The notes: generated by a model not told the origin, from the sequence alone. A stretch of DNA of 64,000 nucleotides from Mixta hanseatica (GCF_023517775.1 NZ_CP082904.1:2852001-2916000), one strand, 5' to 3'; positions 49,521-59,472 are shown, counted from the first letter of the stretch. Made by a program: numbers and translations.

Positions 49521-49544
49521 CAGGTACTAATAGAACTTATTCTC

Positions 49545-49620
49545 GTCATACTTCAAGCTGCCTGTACGTTGGCTCGCCTTGCCTGTCTCACTCACTTACT
49601 ACTGTAAGCTCCCGGGAATG
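49545..49620 (+). repeat. Partial ERIC element
   Basis: Begins TCATACTTCAAGCTGCCTG and ends TGTAAGCTCCCGGGAAT, matching about three fifths of the ERIC consensus, in the orientation opposite to the copy at 44368. It separates the exporter gene from the protease gene. Confidence 0.75.
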
Positions 49621-49636
49621 TAATAGGAGACACCCT

Positions 49637-50530
49637 GTGAATTTTCTACGATTTCTATTAGCCTTTTCAATCATCTCTACGCAAGCAGCGGCAGGAAAAA
49701 CGGCGCAATTCCGGGTGGATTTTGACAAAAACTTCAACCTTCCGCTAATATCACTGACGATTTACGGTGATGCACAGCGTTTTATTTTTGATACGGGAAC
49801 CCAAAATGGCCTTCATCTTCCCGCCGAGATGATAAAGCAAATCCCCACCTTACGCCTGACCGATGACAAGCAGAAAAGCATTGACCTTGCAGGTCAGGTT
49901 TCTGAAACCCGTACCTTTTCGATTGATCGTCTCGATATTGCAGGGCTGCGCTTTAGCAATATAAATGGCACGGAATATAAGCCGTGGGGACTGGATTATG
50001 CCAGCCCGGCGGAAATCCAGCCGGAAACCGACACCCGGCAGCCCGATTATCCCGTTATCGGTCTGAGTTTTTTTCACGATCACATTATTACGTTAGATTT
50101 CTCCGCCAGCACTTTAATTATCGATGACGGTCAACAAACGGAACCAGCTTCTGCTGAAAATGACTGGATAGCTTTACCCTTTGTTTATAATCAGCATGAA
50201 GGAATAGTAATTTCTGTCAGCGACGGTGAGAAAGATTATAAGTTTATTCTGGATAGCGCAGCATCAACAACCGTTATCAGGTCCCGCGCGCTCGCTAATA
50301 GCACGGCGGTGAAACGTAACCAGGAAGATAAATATTCTTATATTGAAGTTACACCTACCGGGCTGCAACGCCTGGCGAAGCCTATTGAGGCGATTGTATT
50401 TGATTCCCTGCCTGATGCGTTTCAGGCCGACGGGCTGTTGGGGGTTAATTTTTTACAGCAGTACCTGATAAAAATTGATCAAAAAAATAAGCGGCTATGG
50501 CTGAAACCAGCGCACTCTGTTGCCGGTTAA
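49637..50530 (+). CDS. Periplasmic retropepsin-like aspartic protease
   Basis: Start GTG 49637 has AGGAGA six bases upstream. The protein has 297 residues with a Sec signal peptide (MNFLRFLLAFSIISTQAAAG). Two lobes each carry an aspartic-protease-type motif: RFIFDTGTQNGLHLP (D-T-G) near residue 52 and KFILDSAASTTVI (D-S-A) near 205. Each is followed by a hydrophobic-hydrophobic-Gly element (VIGLSFF, LLGVNFL). This is the arrangement of bacterial pepsin/retropepsin-like enzymes. Located behind the exporter, it may trim the exported RiPP core or protect the producer by degrading it. The link to the RiPP genes is positional, and an ERIC copy lies between them. It is convergent with gyrA. Confidence 0.75.
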   Translation: MNFLRFLLAFSIISTQAAAGKTAQFRVDFDKNFNLPLISLTIYGDAQRFIFDTGTQNGLHLPAEMIKQIPTLRLTDDKQKSIDLAGQVSETRTFSIDRLDIAGLRFSNINGTEYKPWGLDYASPAEIQPETDTRQPDYPVIGLSFFHDHIITLDFSASTLIIDDGQQTEPASAENDWIALPFVYNQHEGIVISVSDGEKDYKFILDSAASTTVIRSRALANSTAVKRNQEDKYSYIEVTPTGLQRLAKPIEAIVFDSLPDAFQADGLLGVNFLQQYLIKIDQKNKRLWLKPAHSVAG

Positions 50531-50543
50531 TCAGAGATCAGAG

Positions 50544-50566
50544 AAAGGCCAGACAAGCCGGCCTTT
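50544..50566. terminator. Bidirectional terminator between the protease gene and gyrA
   Basis: AAAGGCC / GGCCTTT stem with a nine-base loop between convergent genes. On the plus strand a T-rich stretch (GATTTGGTTTTT) follows. Confidence 0.7.
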
Positions 50567-50600
50567 GATTTGGTTTTTATCCGCTATCTGAAAGGGAAGA

Positions 50601-53237
50601 TTATTCCTCTTCGCCGTCCGCAATGTCATCGTCAGTTTCCACTTCCGGGGCGATATCCTCCTCCCCTTCCGCGACGCTGCCGTCAATGGCGTCCAGCTCT
50701 TCTTCTTCCACCGGCTCAGCAACGCGCTGCAGGCCGACCACGTTCTCATCCGCTGCGGTGCGGATCAGAATCACGCCTTGGGTGTTACGGCCAACAATGC
50801 TGACTTCCGACACGCGGGTGCGCACCAGGGTTCCGGCATCGGTGATCATCATGATCTGATCGCTGTCTTCCACCTGCACCGCGCCAATAACCGGCCCGTT
50901 GCGATCGGTTACTTTGATCGAGATAACGCCCTGCGTCGCACGCGACTTGGTTGGATATTCGCTGTTCGCGGTACGTTTACCGTAGCCATTCTGCGTTACC
51001 GTCAGGATGGCGCCTTCGTCACGCGGCACGATCAGCGAGACCACGCGATCCCCTTCCGCCAGCTTGATACCGCGCACACCGGAAGCAGTACGGCCCATGG
51101 CGCGCACTGCCTGCTCGGAGAAGCGCACTACTTTACCGGCGGCGGAGAACAGCATCACTTCGTTGCTGCCTTCGGTCAGCGCCACGCCGATCAGTTCGTC
51201 GTCTTCACGCAGGTTGACGGCGATGATACCGGCGCTGCGTGGACGGCTGAACTCGGTCAGCGAAGTTTTCTTCACGGTGCCGCTGGCGGTCGCCATAAAG
51301 ATATTGGTGCCTTCGGTGTATTCACGCACCGGCAGAATGGCGGTAATACGCTCGTTGGCTTCCAGCGGCAGCAGGTTGACGATAGGACGTCCACGCGCGC
51401 CACGGCTCGCTTCCGGCAGCTGATAGACTTTCATCCAGTAGAGTCGGCCACGGCTGGAGAAGCAGAGGATGGTATCGTGCGTATTCGCCACCAGCAGACG
51501 ATCGATAAAGTCCTCTTCCTTGATGCGCGCCGCCGATTTACCCTTACCGCCGCGACGCTGCGCTTCGTAATCGGTAAGCGGCTGATACTTCACGTAGCCC
51601 TGATGCGACAGGGTGACTACCACATCTTCCTGGTTGATCAGATCTTCGATATTGATATCGGCGCTGTTGGCGGTAATTTCGGTACGGCGCTGGTCGCCAA
51701 ACTGGTCACGAATCGCTTCCAGCTCTTCACGGATCACTTCCATCAGGCGCTCGGCGCTTTCCAGAATGTGGATCAGCTCGGCAATCTGCTCCAGCAGCTC
51801 TTTGTACTCGTCCAGCAGCTTCTCATGTTCCAGACCGGTCAGCTTTTGCAGACGCAGATCAAGAATGGCTTGCGCCTGCTGCTCGGTCAGGTAGTAGCGA
51901 CCTTCGCGAATGCCAAACTGCTCTTCCAGCCACTCGGGACGTGCGGCGTTATCGCCCGCGCGTTCCAGCATGGCGGAAACGTGGCCCAGCTCCCACGCCT
52001 GCGCAACCAGCCCGGCTTTCGCTTCGGCCGGCGTCGGCGCGCGGCGGATAAGCTCAATGATCGGGTCGATATTCGCCAGCGCAATCGCCAGGCCTTCCAG
52101 GATATGCGCGCGATCGCGCGCCTTGCGCAGCTCATAGATCGTACGGCGCGTCACCACTTCACGGCGGTGGCGAACGAAGGCTTCAAGAATATCCTTCAGC
52201 GCCATAATTTTCGGCTGACCCTGATGCAGCGCCACCATGTTGATACCGAAAGAGACCTGCAGCTGAGTCAGCGAATAGAGGTTATTCAGCACCACTTCCG
52301 CCACTGCATCGCGCTTCACTTCGATCACGATGCGCATGCCGTCTTTATCGGACTCATCACGCAGCGCGCTGATGCCTTCGATACGCTTATCTTTCACCAG
52401 CTCAGCGATTTTCTCGATCAGGCGCGCTTTGTTGACCTGATAAGGAATTTCGTGAATGACGATGGTTTCGCGACCGGTTTTGGCATCGGTTTCCACTTCG
52501 CCGCGGGCGCGGATATAAATTTTACCACGGCCGGTGCGATAGGCTTCTTCGATACCGCGACGACCGTTGATGATAGCGGCAGTAGGGAAATCCGGTCCCG
52601 GGATATGCTCCATCAGCCCTTCAACGCTGATATTTTCATCGTCGATATAGGCCAGACAGCCGTTAATCACTTCGGTCAGGTTGTGCGGCGGAATGTTAGT
52701 CGCCATACCTACCGCGATACCGGACGAGCCGTTAACCAGCAGGTTAGGCACTTTGGTCGGCAGTACTTCCGGAATCTGTTCGGTGCCGTCATAGTTCGGC
52801 ACGAAATCAACGGTCTCTTTATCCAGATCCGCCAACAGTTCGTGGGCAATTTTCGACATGCGTACTTCGGTGTAACGCATCGCCGCGGCGGAGTCGCCGT
52901 CGATGGAACCGAAGTTGCCCTGCCCATCCACCAGCATATAACGCAGCGAGAACGGCTGCGCCATACGCACGATGGTGTCATAGACGGCGGAATCGCCGTG
53001 CGGGTGATATTTACCGATGACGTCGCCAACGACACGGGCTGATTTTTTGTAAGGTTTGTTCCAGTCGTTCCCCAGCACGCTCATGGCAAAAAGCACGCGG
53101 CGATGGACAGGTTTCAGGCCATCGCGAACATCTGGTAATGCACGGCCAACGATGACCGACATGGCGTAATCGAGATAAGAGCTTTTCAGTTCTTCTTCGA
53201 TATTAACCGGTGTGATTTCTCTGGCAAGGTCGCTCAT
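50601..53237 (-). CDS. gyrA: DNA gyrase subunit A
   Basis: The breakage-reunion subunit of the supercoiling topoisomerase has 878 residues. Catalytic Tyr lies in [10 protein letters not shown]. The quinolone-resistance region reads [11 protein letters not shown] with the sensitive residues Ser83 and Asp87 (E. coli numbering). The C-terminal pinwheel contains the GyrA box QRRGGKGK, and the protein ends in the usual acidic tail ([10 protein letters not shown]). The start [17 protein letters not shown] matches E. coli. Confidence 0.98.
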   Translation of the reverse strand: MSDLAREITPVNIEEELKSSYLDYAMSVIVGRALPDVRDGLKPVHRRVLFAMSVLGNDWNKPYKKSARVVGDVIGKYHPHGDSAVYDTIVRMAQPFSLRYMLVDGQGNFGSIDGDSAAAMRYTEVRMSKIAHELLADLDKETVDFVPNYDGTEQIPEVLPTKVPNLLVNGSSGIAVGMATNIPPHNLTEVINGCLAYIDDENISVEGLMEHIPGPDFPTAAIINGRRGIEEAYRTGRGKIYIRARGEVETDAKTGRETIVIHEIPYQVNKARLIEKIAELVKDKRIEGISALRDESDKDGMRIVIEVKRDAVAEVVLNNLYSLTQLQVSFGINMVALHQGQPKIMALKDILEAFVRHRREVVTRRTIYELRKARDRAHILEGLAIALANIDPIIELIRRAPTPAEAKAGLVAQAWELGHVSAMLERAGDNAARPEWLEEQFGIREGRYYLTEQQAQAILDLRLQKLTGLEHEKLLDEYKELLEQIAELIHILESAERLMEVIREELEAIRDQFGDQRRTEITANSADINIEDLINQEDVVVTLSHQGYVKYQPLTDYEAQRRGGKGKSAARIKEEDFIDRLLVANTHDTILCFSSRGRLYWMKVYQLPEASRGARGRPIVNLLPLEANERITAILPVREYTEGTNIFMATASGTVKKTSLTEFSRPRSAGIIAVNLREDDELIGVALTEGSNEVMLFSAAGKVVRFSEQAVRAMGRTASGVRGIKLAEGDRVVSLIVPRDEGAILTVTQNGYGKRTANSEYPTKSRATQGVISIKVTDRNGPVIGAVQVEDSDQIMMITDAGTLVRTRVSEVSIVGRNTQGVILIRTAADENVVGLQRVAEPVEEEELDAIDGSVAEGEEDIAPEVETDDDIADGEEE

Positions 53238-53411
53238 GGAGCCGCTATCCCTCTACATTTATCCCGGATTTAAAGGTGCGAAAGTATATCACATTGCAAG
53301 CATTCGGTGAACGGAAAGCAGCGTTTTAAGCGCGCTTTCCCCTTTGGCGCGCCGTGCCGATTGCTGCGAGAAGATGTATACTCCGGGAAACTTTGTCAGG
53401 AGTAGAAAAAG

Positions 53412-54134
53412 ATGAATGCGAGAGCGCAGATGAACAATGTGGATCAGGCTGAAATCGCCAAATTTGAAGCGGTGGCGTCACGCTGGTGGGATCTGGAAGG
53501 CGAGTTTAAACCACTGCATCGCATTAATCCGCTGCGCCTTGGCTATATTGCCCAGCACGCGGGCGGCCTGTTCGGCAAAAAAGTGCTGGATGTCGGCTGC
53601 GGCGGCGGGATCCTCGCCGAGAGTATGGCGCGCGAAGGCGCGCAGGTTACCGGCCTGGACATGGGCGCGGAACCGCTGGAAGTGGCGCGCCTGCATGCGC
53701 TGGAAAGCGGCGTAAAGCTGGATTATGTGCAGCAAACGGTAGAAGACCACGCAGAGCAACATGCCGGCAGTTATGACGTGGTGACCTGTATGGAGATGCT
53801 GGAGCATGTGCCGGACCCGCGTTCGGTTGTGCTGGCCTGCGCCCGTCTGGTGAAACCGGGCGGCGATGTCTTTTTCTCAACCATTAACCGCAACGCGAAA
53901 TCCTGGCTGATGGCGGTGGTCGGCGCGGAATATGTGCTGCGGATGGTGCCGCGCGGCACGCATGATGCGAAGAAATTTATTCGTCCGGCAGAGCTGCTGC
54001 ACTGGGTGGATGAAACGCCGCTGCGCGAAAAGCACATTATCGGCCTGCACTATAATCCGCTGCGCGATAGCTTCCGCCTGGCGCCTGGCGTGGACGTTAA
54101 CTATATGCTGCATACGCGCCACGGCGACAGCTGA
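53412..54134 (+). CDS. ubiG: Ubiquinone biosynthesis O-methyltransferase UbiG
   Basis: Catalyses both O-methylation steps of ubiquinone synthesis with SAM. The 240-residue protein has an AGGAG ribosome-binding site and starts [20 protein letters not shown]. Class I SAM-binding motif [16 protein letters not shown] lies near residue 58, acidic GLDMGAEPL follows, and [12 protein letters not shown] and FFSTINRN are family signatures. It is divergent from gyrA across a 175-base promoter region, as in E. coli. Confidence 0.97.
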   Translation: MNARAQMNNVDQAEIAKFEAVASRWWDLEGEFKPLHRINPLRLGYIAQHAGGLFGKKVLDVGCGGGILAESMAREGAQVTGLDMGAEPLEVARLHALESGVKLDYVQQTVEDHAEQHAGSYDVVTCMEMLEHVPDPRSVVLACARLVKPGGDVFFSTINRNAKSWLMAVVGAEYVLRMVPRGTHDAKKFIRPAELLHWVDETPLREKHIIGLHYNPLRDSFRLAPGVDVNYMLHTRHGDS

Positions 54135-54154
54135 TCGACTATCGCGCAGCGTTG

Positions 54155-54178
54155 ACCGGGCGAGGCTATGCGCCCGGT
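54155..54178 (+). terminator. Putative terminator hairpin after ubiG
   Basis: ACCGGGCG / CGCCCGGT eight-base-pair stem 21 bases after the ubiG stop, with no clear T run. Confidence 0.4.
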
Positions 54179-54313
54179 TAATCATCCCCTTCCGGTTAAT
54201 GTCCTGGCGTGCGGCTTTCGCGCCAGCCAGTAATACCATTAGCCGAACTCAGCAAAGCGGTAATTTCACTACTGCGGCGAAAAGGCGGCGACAATCGTTA
54301 AGATCAAGGCGCG

Positions 54314-54994
54314 TCAGAATTTATATTGTAAACCAATACGCAGGCGTGTCTGGCGTTCATCCGTAGTTTTACGCACGCTAACATCGCCGACTTCAATATA
54401 GGGCGCCCAGCTTTGATTAAATTTCCATAACGCCTTTATATTTTGCTCGTAGTCCCATTTTTTATTATTAAAGCGCACCTGATCGCTATGCTTGTAGATA
54501 TAATTATATTCTACCTTCCAGTCAGTAAAATCGTAGCCCAGCCATATTTCACCGCGGTTGGTTTTCATATCCTCTTTATCAGATTCGCTTTCACGGGTGT
54601 ATTCATAGCGATAACGGCCATTAATATAGATGCCGTTAGGAAATTCATAACCGGTCATTAAAAAGGGTTTATAGATACTCTGTTCATCATTAGATTCAAG
54701 GGTAAACCCCGGCTGCACGAACCAGGGTTTAATCGGGCGAAACTGGTAGTTCAGCGTATTTTCTGTGCCGTCGCTGATCAGGTCGTGAAAAGCTTTATTT
54801 TCATCGCCGCCGCCCGATTTCCACTTGGCTTCCAGAGTAAAACCGATGCCGTTATCAAAGCGGTGCGATACGGCAACGCGATCTTTATGTATTTTTCGGT
54901 CATCCAGCCATTCATGACGTAAATCGATAATCACTGCCGAAGCGTGGGTCGAAGCCAGCAGCAACCCGCAGCACAATAACGTCTGTTTATTCAT
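54314..54994 (-). CDS. kdgM: KdgM-family oligogalacturonate porin
   Basis: An outer-membrane channel of 226 residues with a signal peptide (MNKQTLLCCGLLLASTHASA). The mature protein begins with the family pattern IDLRHEWLDDRK and HKDRVAVSHRF. Alternating beta-strands such as GYEFPNGIYINGRYRYEYTR and WLGYDFTDWKVEYNYIYKHSD build a 12-strand barrel, and it ends RLRIGLQYKF with terminal Phe. KdgM-type porins admit anionic pectin oligomers. It is the last gene of a minus-strand unit with the PL9 lyase and the TogT-like transporter, 60 bases after the lyase. Confidence 0.9.
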   Translation of the reverse strand: MNKQTLLCCGLLLASTHASAVIIDLRHEWLDDRKIHKDRVAVSHRFDNGIGFTLEAKWKSGGGDENKAFHDLISDGTENTLNYQFRPIKPWFVQPGFTLESNDEQSIYKPFLMTGYEFPNGIYINGRYRYEYTRESESDKEDMKTNRGEIWLGYDFTDWKVEYNYIYKHSDQVRFNNKKWDYEQNIKALWKFNQSWAPYIEVGDVSVRKTTDERQTRLRIGLQYKF

Positions 54995-55054
54995 TGCGTA
55001 ATCCCATCAGTATTGATTCAGAGGTTTTTTTATAATTTTATTAAGTTCGATGCG

Positions 55055-57106
55055 TTATTTTTCGCTTAATAAAAATGCGTTATCTTTTTCAATATTTCCT
55101 GTTACCACATCGGCATATTTTACCGCGTTATGCCGCAGTGACAAATTTCCGGCGAACAGCCCCTGTTTATCGGGCTGGGTATAAGGCCCGGCGCGGAAGA
55201 TAAAATTAAAACGCCGGTTATTCACGGCGATATTATTTTTCACCATCAGCCTGCCTGGATTAAAATTATCGGTGAATCCATCCATGCCATTTTCTATCGC
55301 TACGCTGTCGGTTATGCGATGCGCAACCGGGATCCCTTCACCGCCGAGCTTGAAGCCGTTGTTGGTATTGCGTAACGCGACGCTATGCTCAATGCTGATC
55401 ACGCCATTGGCACCATCTTCAATCTTATTGAACAGATCAAAACCGTCATCAGCATTATCATGCGCAAAGCAGGCTAACAGCCGATTCCCCTCGCCCACGC
55501 GCATTTTCACCGCGAAGCCATCGGCATTGATGCGGCCGGGATCCTGGTTTCCCCAGGATTCGGCATGAGCAATCAGGTTATGACTGGCCCACAGCGCCCG
55601 CCCAACACCTGCCGGAGAAGCGATCCAGATTCCGGTATCATCCGCATGATGAGCAACAACATGGCGGATCTGATTATGGCTGCCGGAGATATTAAAACTC
55701 TTTTCGGTTATCTCGATATGTTCAATATCCCAATAGCTGGCCGGAAGATTTAATCCATGAAAAACTACCTTTCCCGCCAGCGGCCTGAGCTTTTTCAACT
55801 GCTCAACGCTGCCGCTGCTGGAGGCGGCCAGCGTCGTTAATGCGTAGTCGCCCGGCGCCAGCCACAGCGTACCGCCCGGAGCCAGCAGCGCCGCCGCCGT
55901 AGCGACATCAAGTGGATGTTGTTGGCTGCCGTCGTTCTGCGCTTTTCCCTGCGGAGAGGCGTAGAGACGACTAACATCCGCGACGCTCTGCCGCGTAACG
56001 ATCAGGCTATCCTGCAACACCTTGCCCTGTCGGGTCTCCAGCCGGTAATCGATACGCGTGCTATCAGCGCTTAGGGTCAGCGGCAGGCTTAGCATCTCTC
56101 CCGCTTTTAACGAACGATCCTGCAGATGCACCACGCCATTACTGCTTACCGTTATCTGCCCGTCATCGCTGCTACGCAGCTGAAACCGATAGCCTGAGGT
56201 AGCGGAAACAGCCGCTGAAGCGATTTCAACGCTCGCGGGCGGTTGTGGGCTGACAAACGGCTGGCGTGCCTGTGTCTGGTGCTCGCTGAGCGTCAGGCTG
56301 GCGCTGTGTACGGTAATGCGGGCATTGCGTGAAGCAAAAAAGCCGACGTAATACGCGTCTGGCTCCAGCACCGTTACCCGCTCCGCGTCTGTCGTCTGCT
56401 GGCTATGCCATTTATCGCTGCCTGCTGGCGCCCATGCGGCGCTAAAGCCGGCATCGGTGCGCGTCAGGCGCAGCCGAAAACGCGGCGTCTGGTTGAGGTC
56501 GATACCCGACTGGTAAGGCTGACGTTTGATCTCCACGCCGGTATTCCCCCACGCCTGAATGACGCCGTTACGGGAAATGAGCGTGGCCTCTACCTGATGG
56601 TGCGAGCGCATTTCAACGGCAGTTATCGCATTCATCACCATATTGGCGGCAGCAGGAAACTCTTCATAACCAGGCTGTGCCGGATCGTGACGGGCTTTGC
56701 CGAGCGTATCGCGCACCAGCAGTCCTGCGCCCTCCTGCCCAGCCGGTAGCGCGCCGTTTTCAGGCCCAAACTGATCGACGCTGATTTCGGCCTCCAGTTG
56801 CATATTGGCGTTAGCTGGCAGACGGGTGTAATAGAAGGTCAATCCATCATGGCTGTTGCCAATTTTTCCGCCGCGACTTTCCAGGATAGCGGGAAGCCGT
56901 AATTTTTCGCCTTTTGCGCCTGCACGGCTGCCATCAGTAAAGCTCACCTGATTCAGCCCCACTTTTTCCGGCAGAACATTGGTAGCGAAATTCACATCGG
57001 TTGACTGACCAAAGGTAATCGCGTGCCATTCCAGCGAAGCGGTTGGCGGTAAAGCCGCTGCCGCGCCATTGCTGGCAATCACTAACCCTAAAAAAGCCTT
57101 GTACAT
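55055..57106 (-). CDS. pelX: Pectate/exopolygalacturonate lyase, PL9 family (PelX-like)
   Basis: Start MYKAFLGLVIASNGAAA at 57106 (AAGGAAAG before it) gives a Sec signal peptide and a protein of 683 residues. An N-terminal accessory beta-sandwich region (about 20-380) precedes a right-handed parallel beta-helix with PL9 features: DGSQQHPLDVATAAALLAPG, TLWLAPGDYAL, and INADGFAVKMRVGEGN followed by FAHDNADDGFDLFNK, which holds the Ca-binding Asp and Lys residues. PelX of Dickeya is a periplasmic exo-acting lyase that releases unsaturated digalacturonate, and size and domain order agree. The gene lies between the TogT-like transporter and kdgM genes. The PL9 family is clear; exo-activity is inferred. 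Confidence 0.85.
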   Translation of the reverse strand: MYKAFLGLVIASNGAAAALPPTASLEWHAITFGQSTDVNFATNVLPEKVGLNQVSFTDGSRAGAKGEKLRLPAILESRGGKIGNSHDGLTFYYTRLPANANMQLEAEISVDQFGPENGALPAGQEGAGLLVRDTLGKARHDPAQPGYEEFPAAANMVMNAITAVEMRSHHQVEATLISRNGVIQAWGNTGVEIKRQPYQSGIDLNQTPRFRLRLTRTDAGFSAAWAPAGSDKWHSQQTTDAERVTVLEPDAYYVGFFASRNARITVHSASLTLSEHQTQARQPFVSPQPPASVEIASAAVSATSGYRFQLRSSDDGQITVSSNGVVHLQDRSLKAGEMLSLPLTLSADSTRIDYRLETRQGKVLQDSLIVTRQSVADVSRLYASPQGKAQNDGSQQHPLDVATAAALLAPGGTLWLAPGDYALTTLAASSSGSVEQLKKLRPLAGKVVFHGLNLPASYWDIEHIEITEKSFNISGSHNQIRHVVAHHADDTGIWIASPAGVGRALWASHNLIAHAESWGNQDPGRINADGFAVKMRVGEGNRLLACFAHDNADDGFDLFNKIEDGANGVISIEHSVALRNTNNGFKLGGEGIPVAHRITDSVAIENGMDGFTDNFNPGRLMVKNNIAVNNRRFNFIFRAGPYTQPDKQGLFAGNLSLRHNAVKYADVVTGNIEKDNAFLLSEK

Positions 57107-57179
57107 TATCTTTCCTTCAGACGTAAGCATCCTGGCCCACCCGATAGATGGGCCTTAACCAAGGATTTAACGTGTGACG

Positions 57180-58763
57180 TTATGCCTGGGGTGCCTGCTT
57201 CGGCTCCGACTCTGGCGTGTTTGCGCTGACCAGCGGAGCCAGCTTCATCTTCTGGCAGATAGCGCTGCGGCCCCAGCACTGCTCGTAGGGATAGCCCACC
57301 AGCGCCTCGATAACCTCCCGGACTTCCGGTTTGATATCGCTCTGCGCACCGCCCGCTTTGATGCGCGCCACCTCTTCCAGCACCACCAAATGCGTTTTGC
57401 GGTTAAGCAGCATCTGTCGGCTGAAAACAATGGCAATAAGGGCCAGGCCAATCACCCCGCCAAAGAACACCCATGATATCGCGTGCATTGCCGTTTCAGG
57501 CTGAGTATGGGATTTCGACTGAAAGCCGTAATAGCTGAGGATAGCGCCCATCACAAATACAATAATCGAACGCATGATCTTACCGGAGAAGGTCATCGCC
57601 CCGGCGTAGATGCCTTCACGGCGGCGGCCGGTAAAGACCTCATCGACATCCGCCAGGAAGGTGTAGACCGTCCACGGAATGTAATAGACGCCGCCGGTGC
57701 CAAGGCCGAAAATAACGGTGATTGCCACAATAGCGATGGTCGCCATCTGCGGCGGCAGGTTGAAAAAGTGCAGCAGGGAATAGCAGCAGACGGCGAAAAT
57801 CACGATGCTCAACGCCCAGATATAGGGTTTGCTGAAGCCGCGTTTCACACACAGCGCAATAAAGATGGCGGTAGAACAAAGCTGCAAAATGGCGTTCAGG
57901 CTATTCAGCCCGGCAAGAATGGCCGGATCGTACAGCAGAACAAACACCACGTAATAGGTAAATACCGAAGCGAACAGCCACTCCGCGCCAAAGCCAAACA
58001 GATACATGCCCAAATGTTTACGGAACACGCGCAAATAGAAGGTGGATTGCATATCTCGCGCCAGCGCGGTCAGGGTCTTCCACAGCGATTGCTTCTGCCG
58101 TACCTCTTTTATGCCGGTCTCTTTGCGTTCCCAGCTAAACCAATAAAGCAGGCCCACGGCAATAAATAAAATAACGCCGTAGGTAATACCGGTATAAAGG
58201 AACGGCTGCGCCGATTCCTTGCCATACAACAGAATAAACTGGCCCGGGATTAACGCGGCGAGGAAATTAGCGATTTTACCAAATATCGCTTTATAACCGG
58301 TGAGTTTGGAACGCAGGGCAAAATCATCCGTCATTTCGGTGGCCAGCGTTTCATACGGCACCATAACGGAGGTATAAATAAGCTCAAAAATAACGTAGGT
58401 GGTCAGGTAATACCAAAAGCCAAAGCCCTCAACCCACAGCAGCGGATAAAACACCATCAGCGGCGCACCGATTAACAGGAAAAAGCGCCGACGGCCGAAA
58501 CGTTTACCCAGCCAGGTATTACCGAAGTTATCGGTTAGATAACCCATTATTGGATTACTGATGGCATCGATAATGCTGGCGACCGAAAAGATAAACGAGG
58601 CCTCCAGCAAAGAGAGACCGCAAAAGGTAGTGTAAAAGTAGAGCAGCCAGGCGCCGGCGATCGCTAACGCGCCGCTGCCCAGCAGATTGCCACCGCCATA
58701 GGCCAGTTGATGACCCAGCGTGATTTTTCTGTTGTGTCCCAGAGGTATTGATTTTTTTATCAT
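57180..58763 (-). CDS. togT: Oligogalacturonide transporter TogT-like (GPH family)
   Basis: A cation symporter of the glycoside-pentoside-hexuronide family (527 residues, about 12 membrane helices). The start MIKKSIPLGHNRKITLGHQL and GYLTDNFGNTWLGKRFGRRR (first inter-domain loop) are GPH hallmarks. VPYETLATEMTDDFALRSKL follows, and there is a long cytoplasmic C-terminus. Similar proteins in pectinolytic Dickeya (TogT) bring oligogalacturonides through the inner membrane. First gene of the togT-pelX-kdgM unit, with a KdgR-like box 20 bases before its start. Confidence 0.88.
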   Translation of the reverse strand: MIKKSIPLGHNRKITLGHQLAYGGGNLLGSGALAIAGAWLLYFYTTFCGLSLLEASFIFSVASIIDAISNPIMGYLTDNFGNTWLGKRFGRRRFFLLIGAPLMVFYPLLWVEGFGFWYYLTTYVIFELIYTSVMVPYETLATEMTDDFALRSKLTGYKAIFGKIANFLAALIPGQFILLYGKESAQPFLYTGITYGVILFIAVGLLYWFSWERKETGIKEVRQKQSLWKTLTALARDMQSTFYLRVFRKHLGMYLFGFGAEWLFASVFTYYVVFVLLYDPAILAGLNSLNAILQLCSTAIFIALCVKRGFSKPYIWALSIVIFAVCCYSLLHFFNLPPQMATIAIVAITVIFGLGTGGVYYIPWTVYTFLADVDEVFTGRRREGIYAGAMTFSGKIMRSIIVFVMGAILSYYGFQSKSHTQPETAMHAISWVFFGGVIGLALIAIVFSRQMLLNRKTHLVVLEEVARIKAGGAQSDIKPEVREVIEALVGYPYEQCWGRSAICQKMKLAPLVSANTPESEPKQAPQA

Positions 58764-58782
58764 GATTGTCGGCCTTTATATT

Positions 58783-58803
58783 ATTGAACCGCTGTTTCAT
58801 TTT
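58783..58803. promoter_or_regulatory. KdgR-box-like operator upstream of togT
   Basis: ATTGAACCGCTGTTTCATTTT fits the KdgR pattern (AATGAAAC-n-TGTTTCATTT) with an intact right half. KdgR represses pectin-catabolism genes until ketodeoxygluconate is present. Its place just before the first gene supports control of the whole unit. Confidence 0.6.
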
Positions 58804-59416
58804 AAATGAAGTGCTTTTTTATATATTTATAAGGCGCGCAATAATGTGATTAACACCGCATTAAAATCACCTTAATGCGCAACACATAAGCGACAGAAAG
58901 GTATTCGCCGAAGCGGCAAAAGGAGAAGATTGAAATTTATAGTGATTAATCAGAAGCTTATGAAGTGATCACGCTAACAAGATGAGGACAATAAGACGGC
59001 TTAAGCAGAACTTAGGTAAGAAAATATTTCTGATTTAGCGAGCCGGGTCACAAGGTTAAAAAACGCTCAGCTTTTCACTTGAAATTTTCAGGCGGATTAA
59101 ATTTGAGGTCGGCAACCGCCCATAACCAAAGGTTATACAGGCGAACGCCGATGCACGTCCGCGCATTTTTACATCAGGGCGTAGACCTTTTCTCCAGAAA
59201 AAAAAGGGAAATTTTGCATGCTGAACAAGAACCAGGCGCTCGATCAAATTCTAACGTTTTTTTTTCAAAGGATTGACATCCGCAGTCCGCCTTATGAAAC
59301 GTGGACTTAGGAAAATAGCCAGCCTGCGATCACGAATTTTTTGCGAAAATCAAGGCTTGTTAAGACGCGATTAATTACTAGAATACTCACCATCTTGTTG
59401 TTCATTTACTCCTCAC
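58804..59416. other. Divergent intergenic region togT-nrdA
   Basis: About 610 bases without a supported gene. The part beside togT should hold its promoter. The right part leads into the nrdA control region, where a poorly conserved second NrdR-like half-site may lie around 59386-59402. Confidence 0.5.
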
Positions 59417-59432
59417 CCCCTATATATAGTGT
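59417..59432. promoter_or_regulatory. NrdR box in the nrdA promoter
   Basis: CCCCTATATATAGTGT matches the 16-base NrdR palindrome (acaCwATATATwGtgt) across the whole core and right arm. NrdR is the ATP/dATP-sensing repressor of ribonucleotide reductase operons. The site lies about 80 bases upstream of the nrdA start. Confidence 0.7.
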
Positions 59433-59441
59433 TTATCCACA
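59433..59441 (+). promoter_or_regulatory. DnaA box, perfect consensus
   Basis: TTATCCACA is a strong DnaA site directly abutting the NrdR box. DnaA is known to regulate nrdAB in E. coli. Confidence 0.65.
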
Positions 59442-59463
59442 GAGTTACTCACAAAGAGCAAGC

Positions 59464-59472
59464 TGTGTATAA
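59464..59472 (-). promoter_or_regulatory. Second DnaA box, opposite orientation
   Basis: TGTGTATAA is the complement of TTATACACA, which fits TTWTNCACA. It forms an inverted pair with the site at 59433. Confidence 0.55.

Noticed and set aside
50778..53042. A 754-codon open frame on the plus strand opposite gyrA
   Set aside because: Antisense shadow of a highly expressed GC-rich gene. Its composition is rich in His/Arg/Gln with no recognisable domain, and gyrA itself is beyond doubt.
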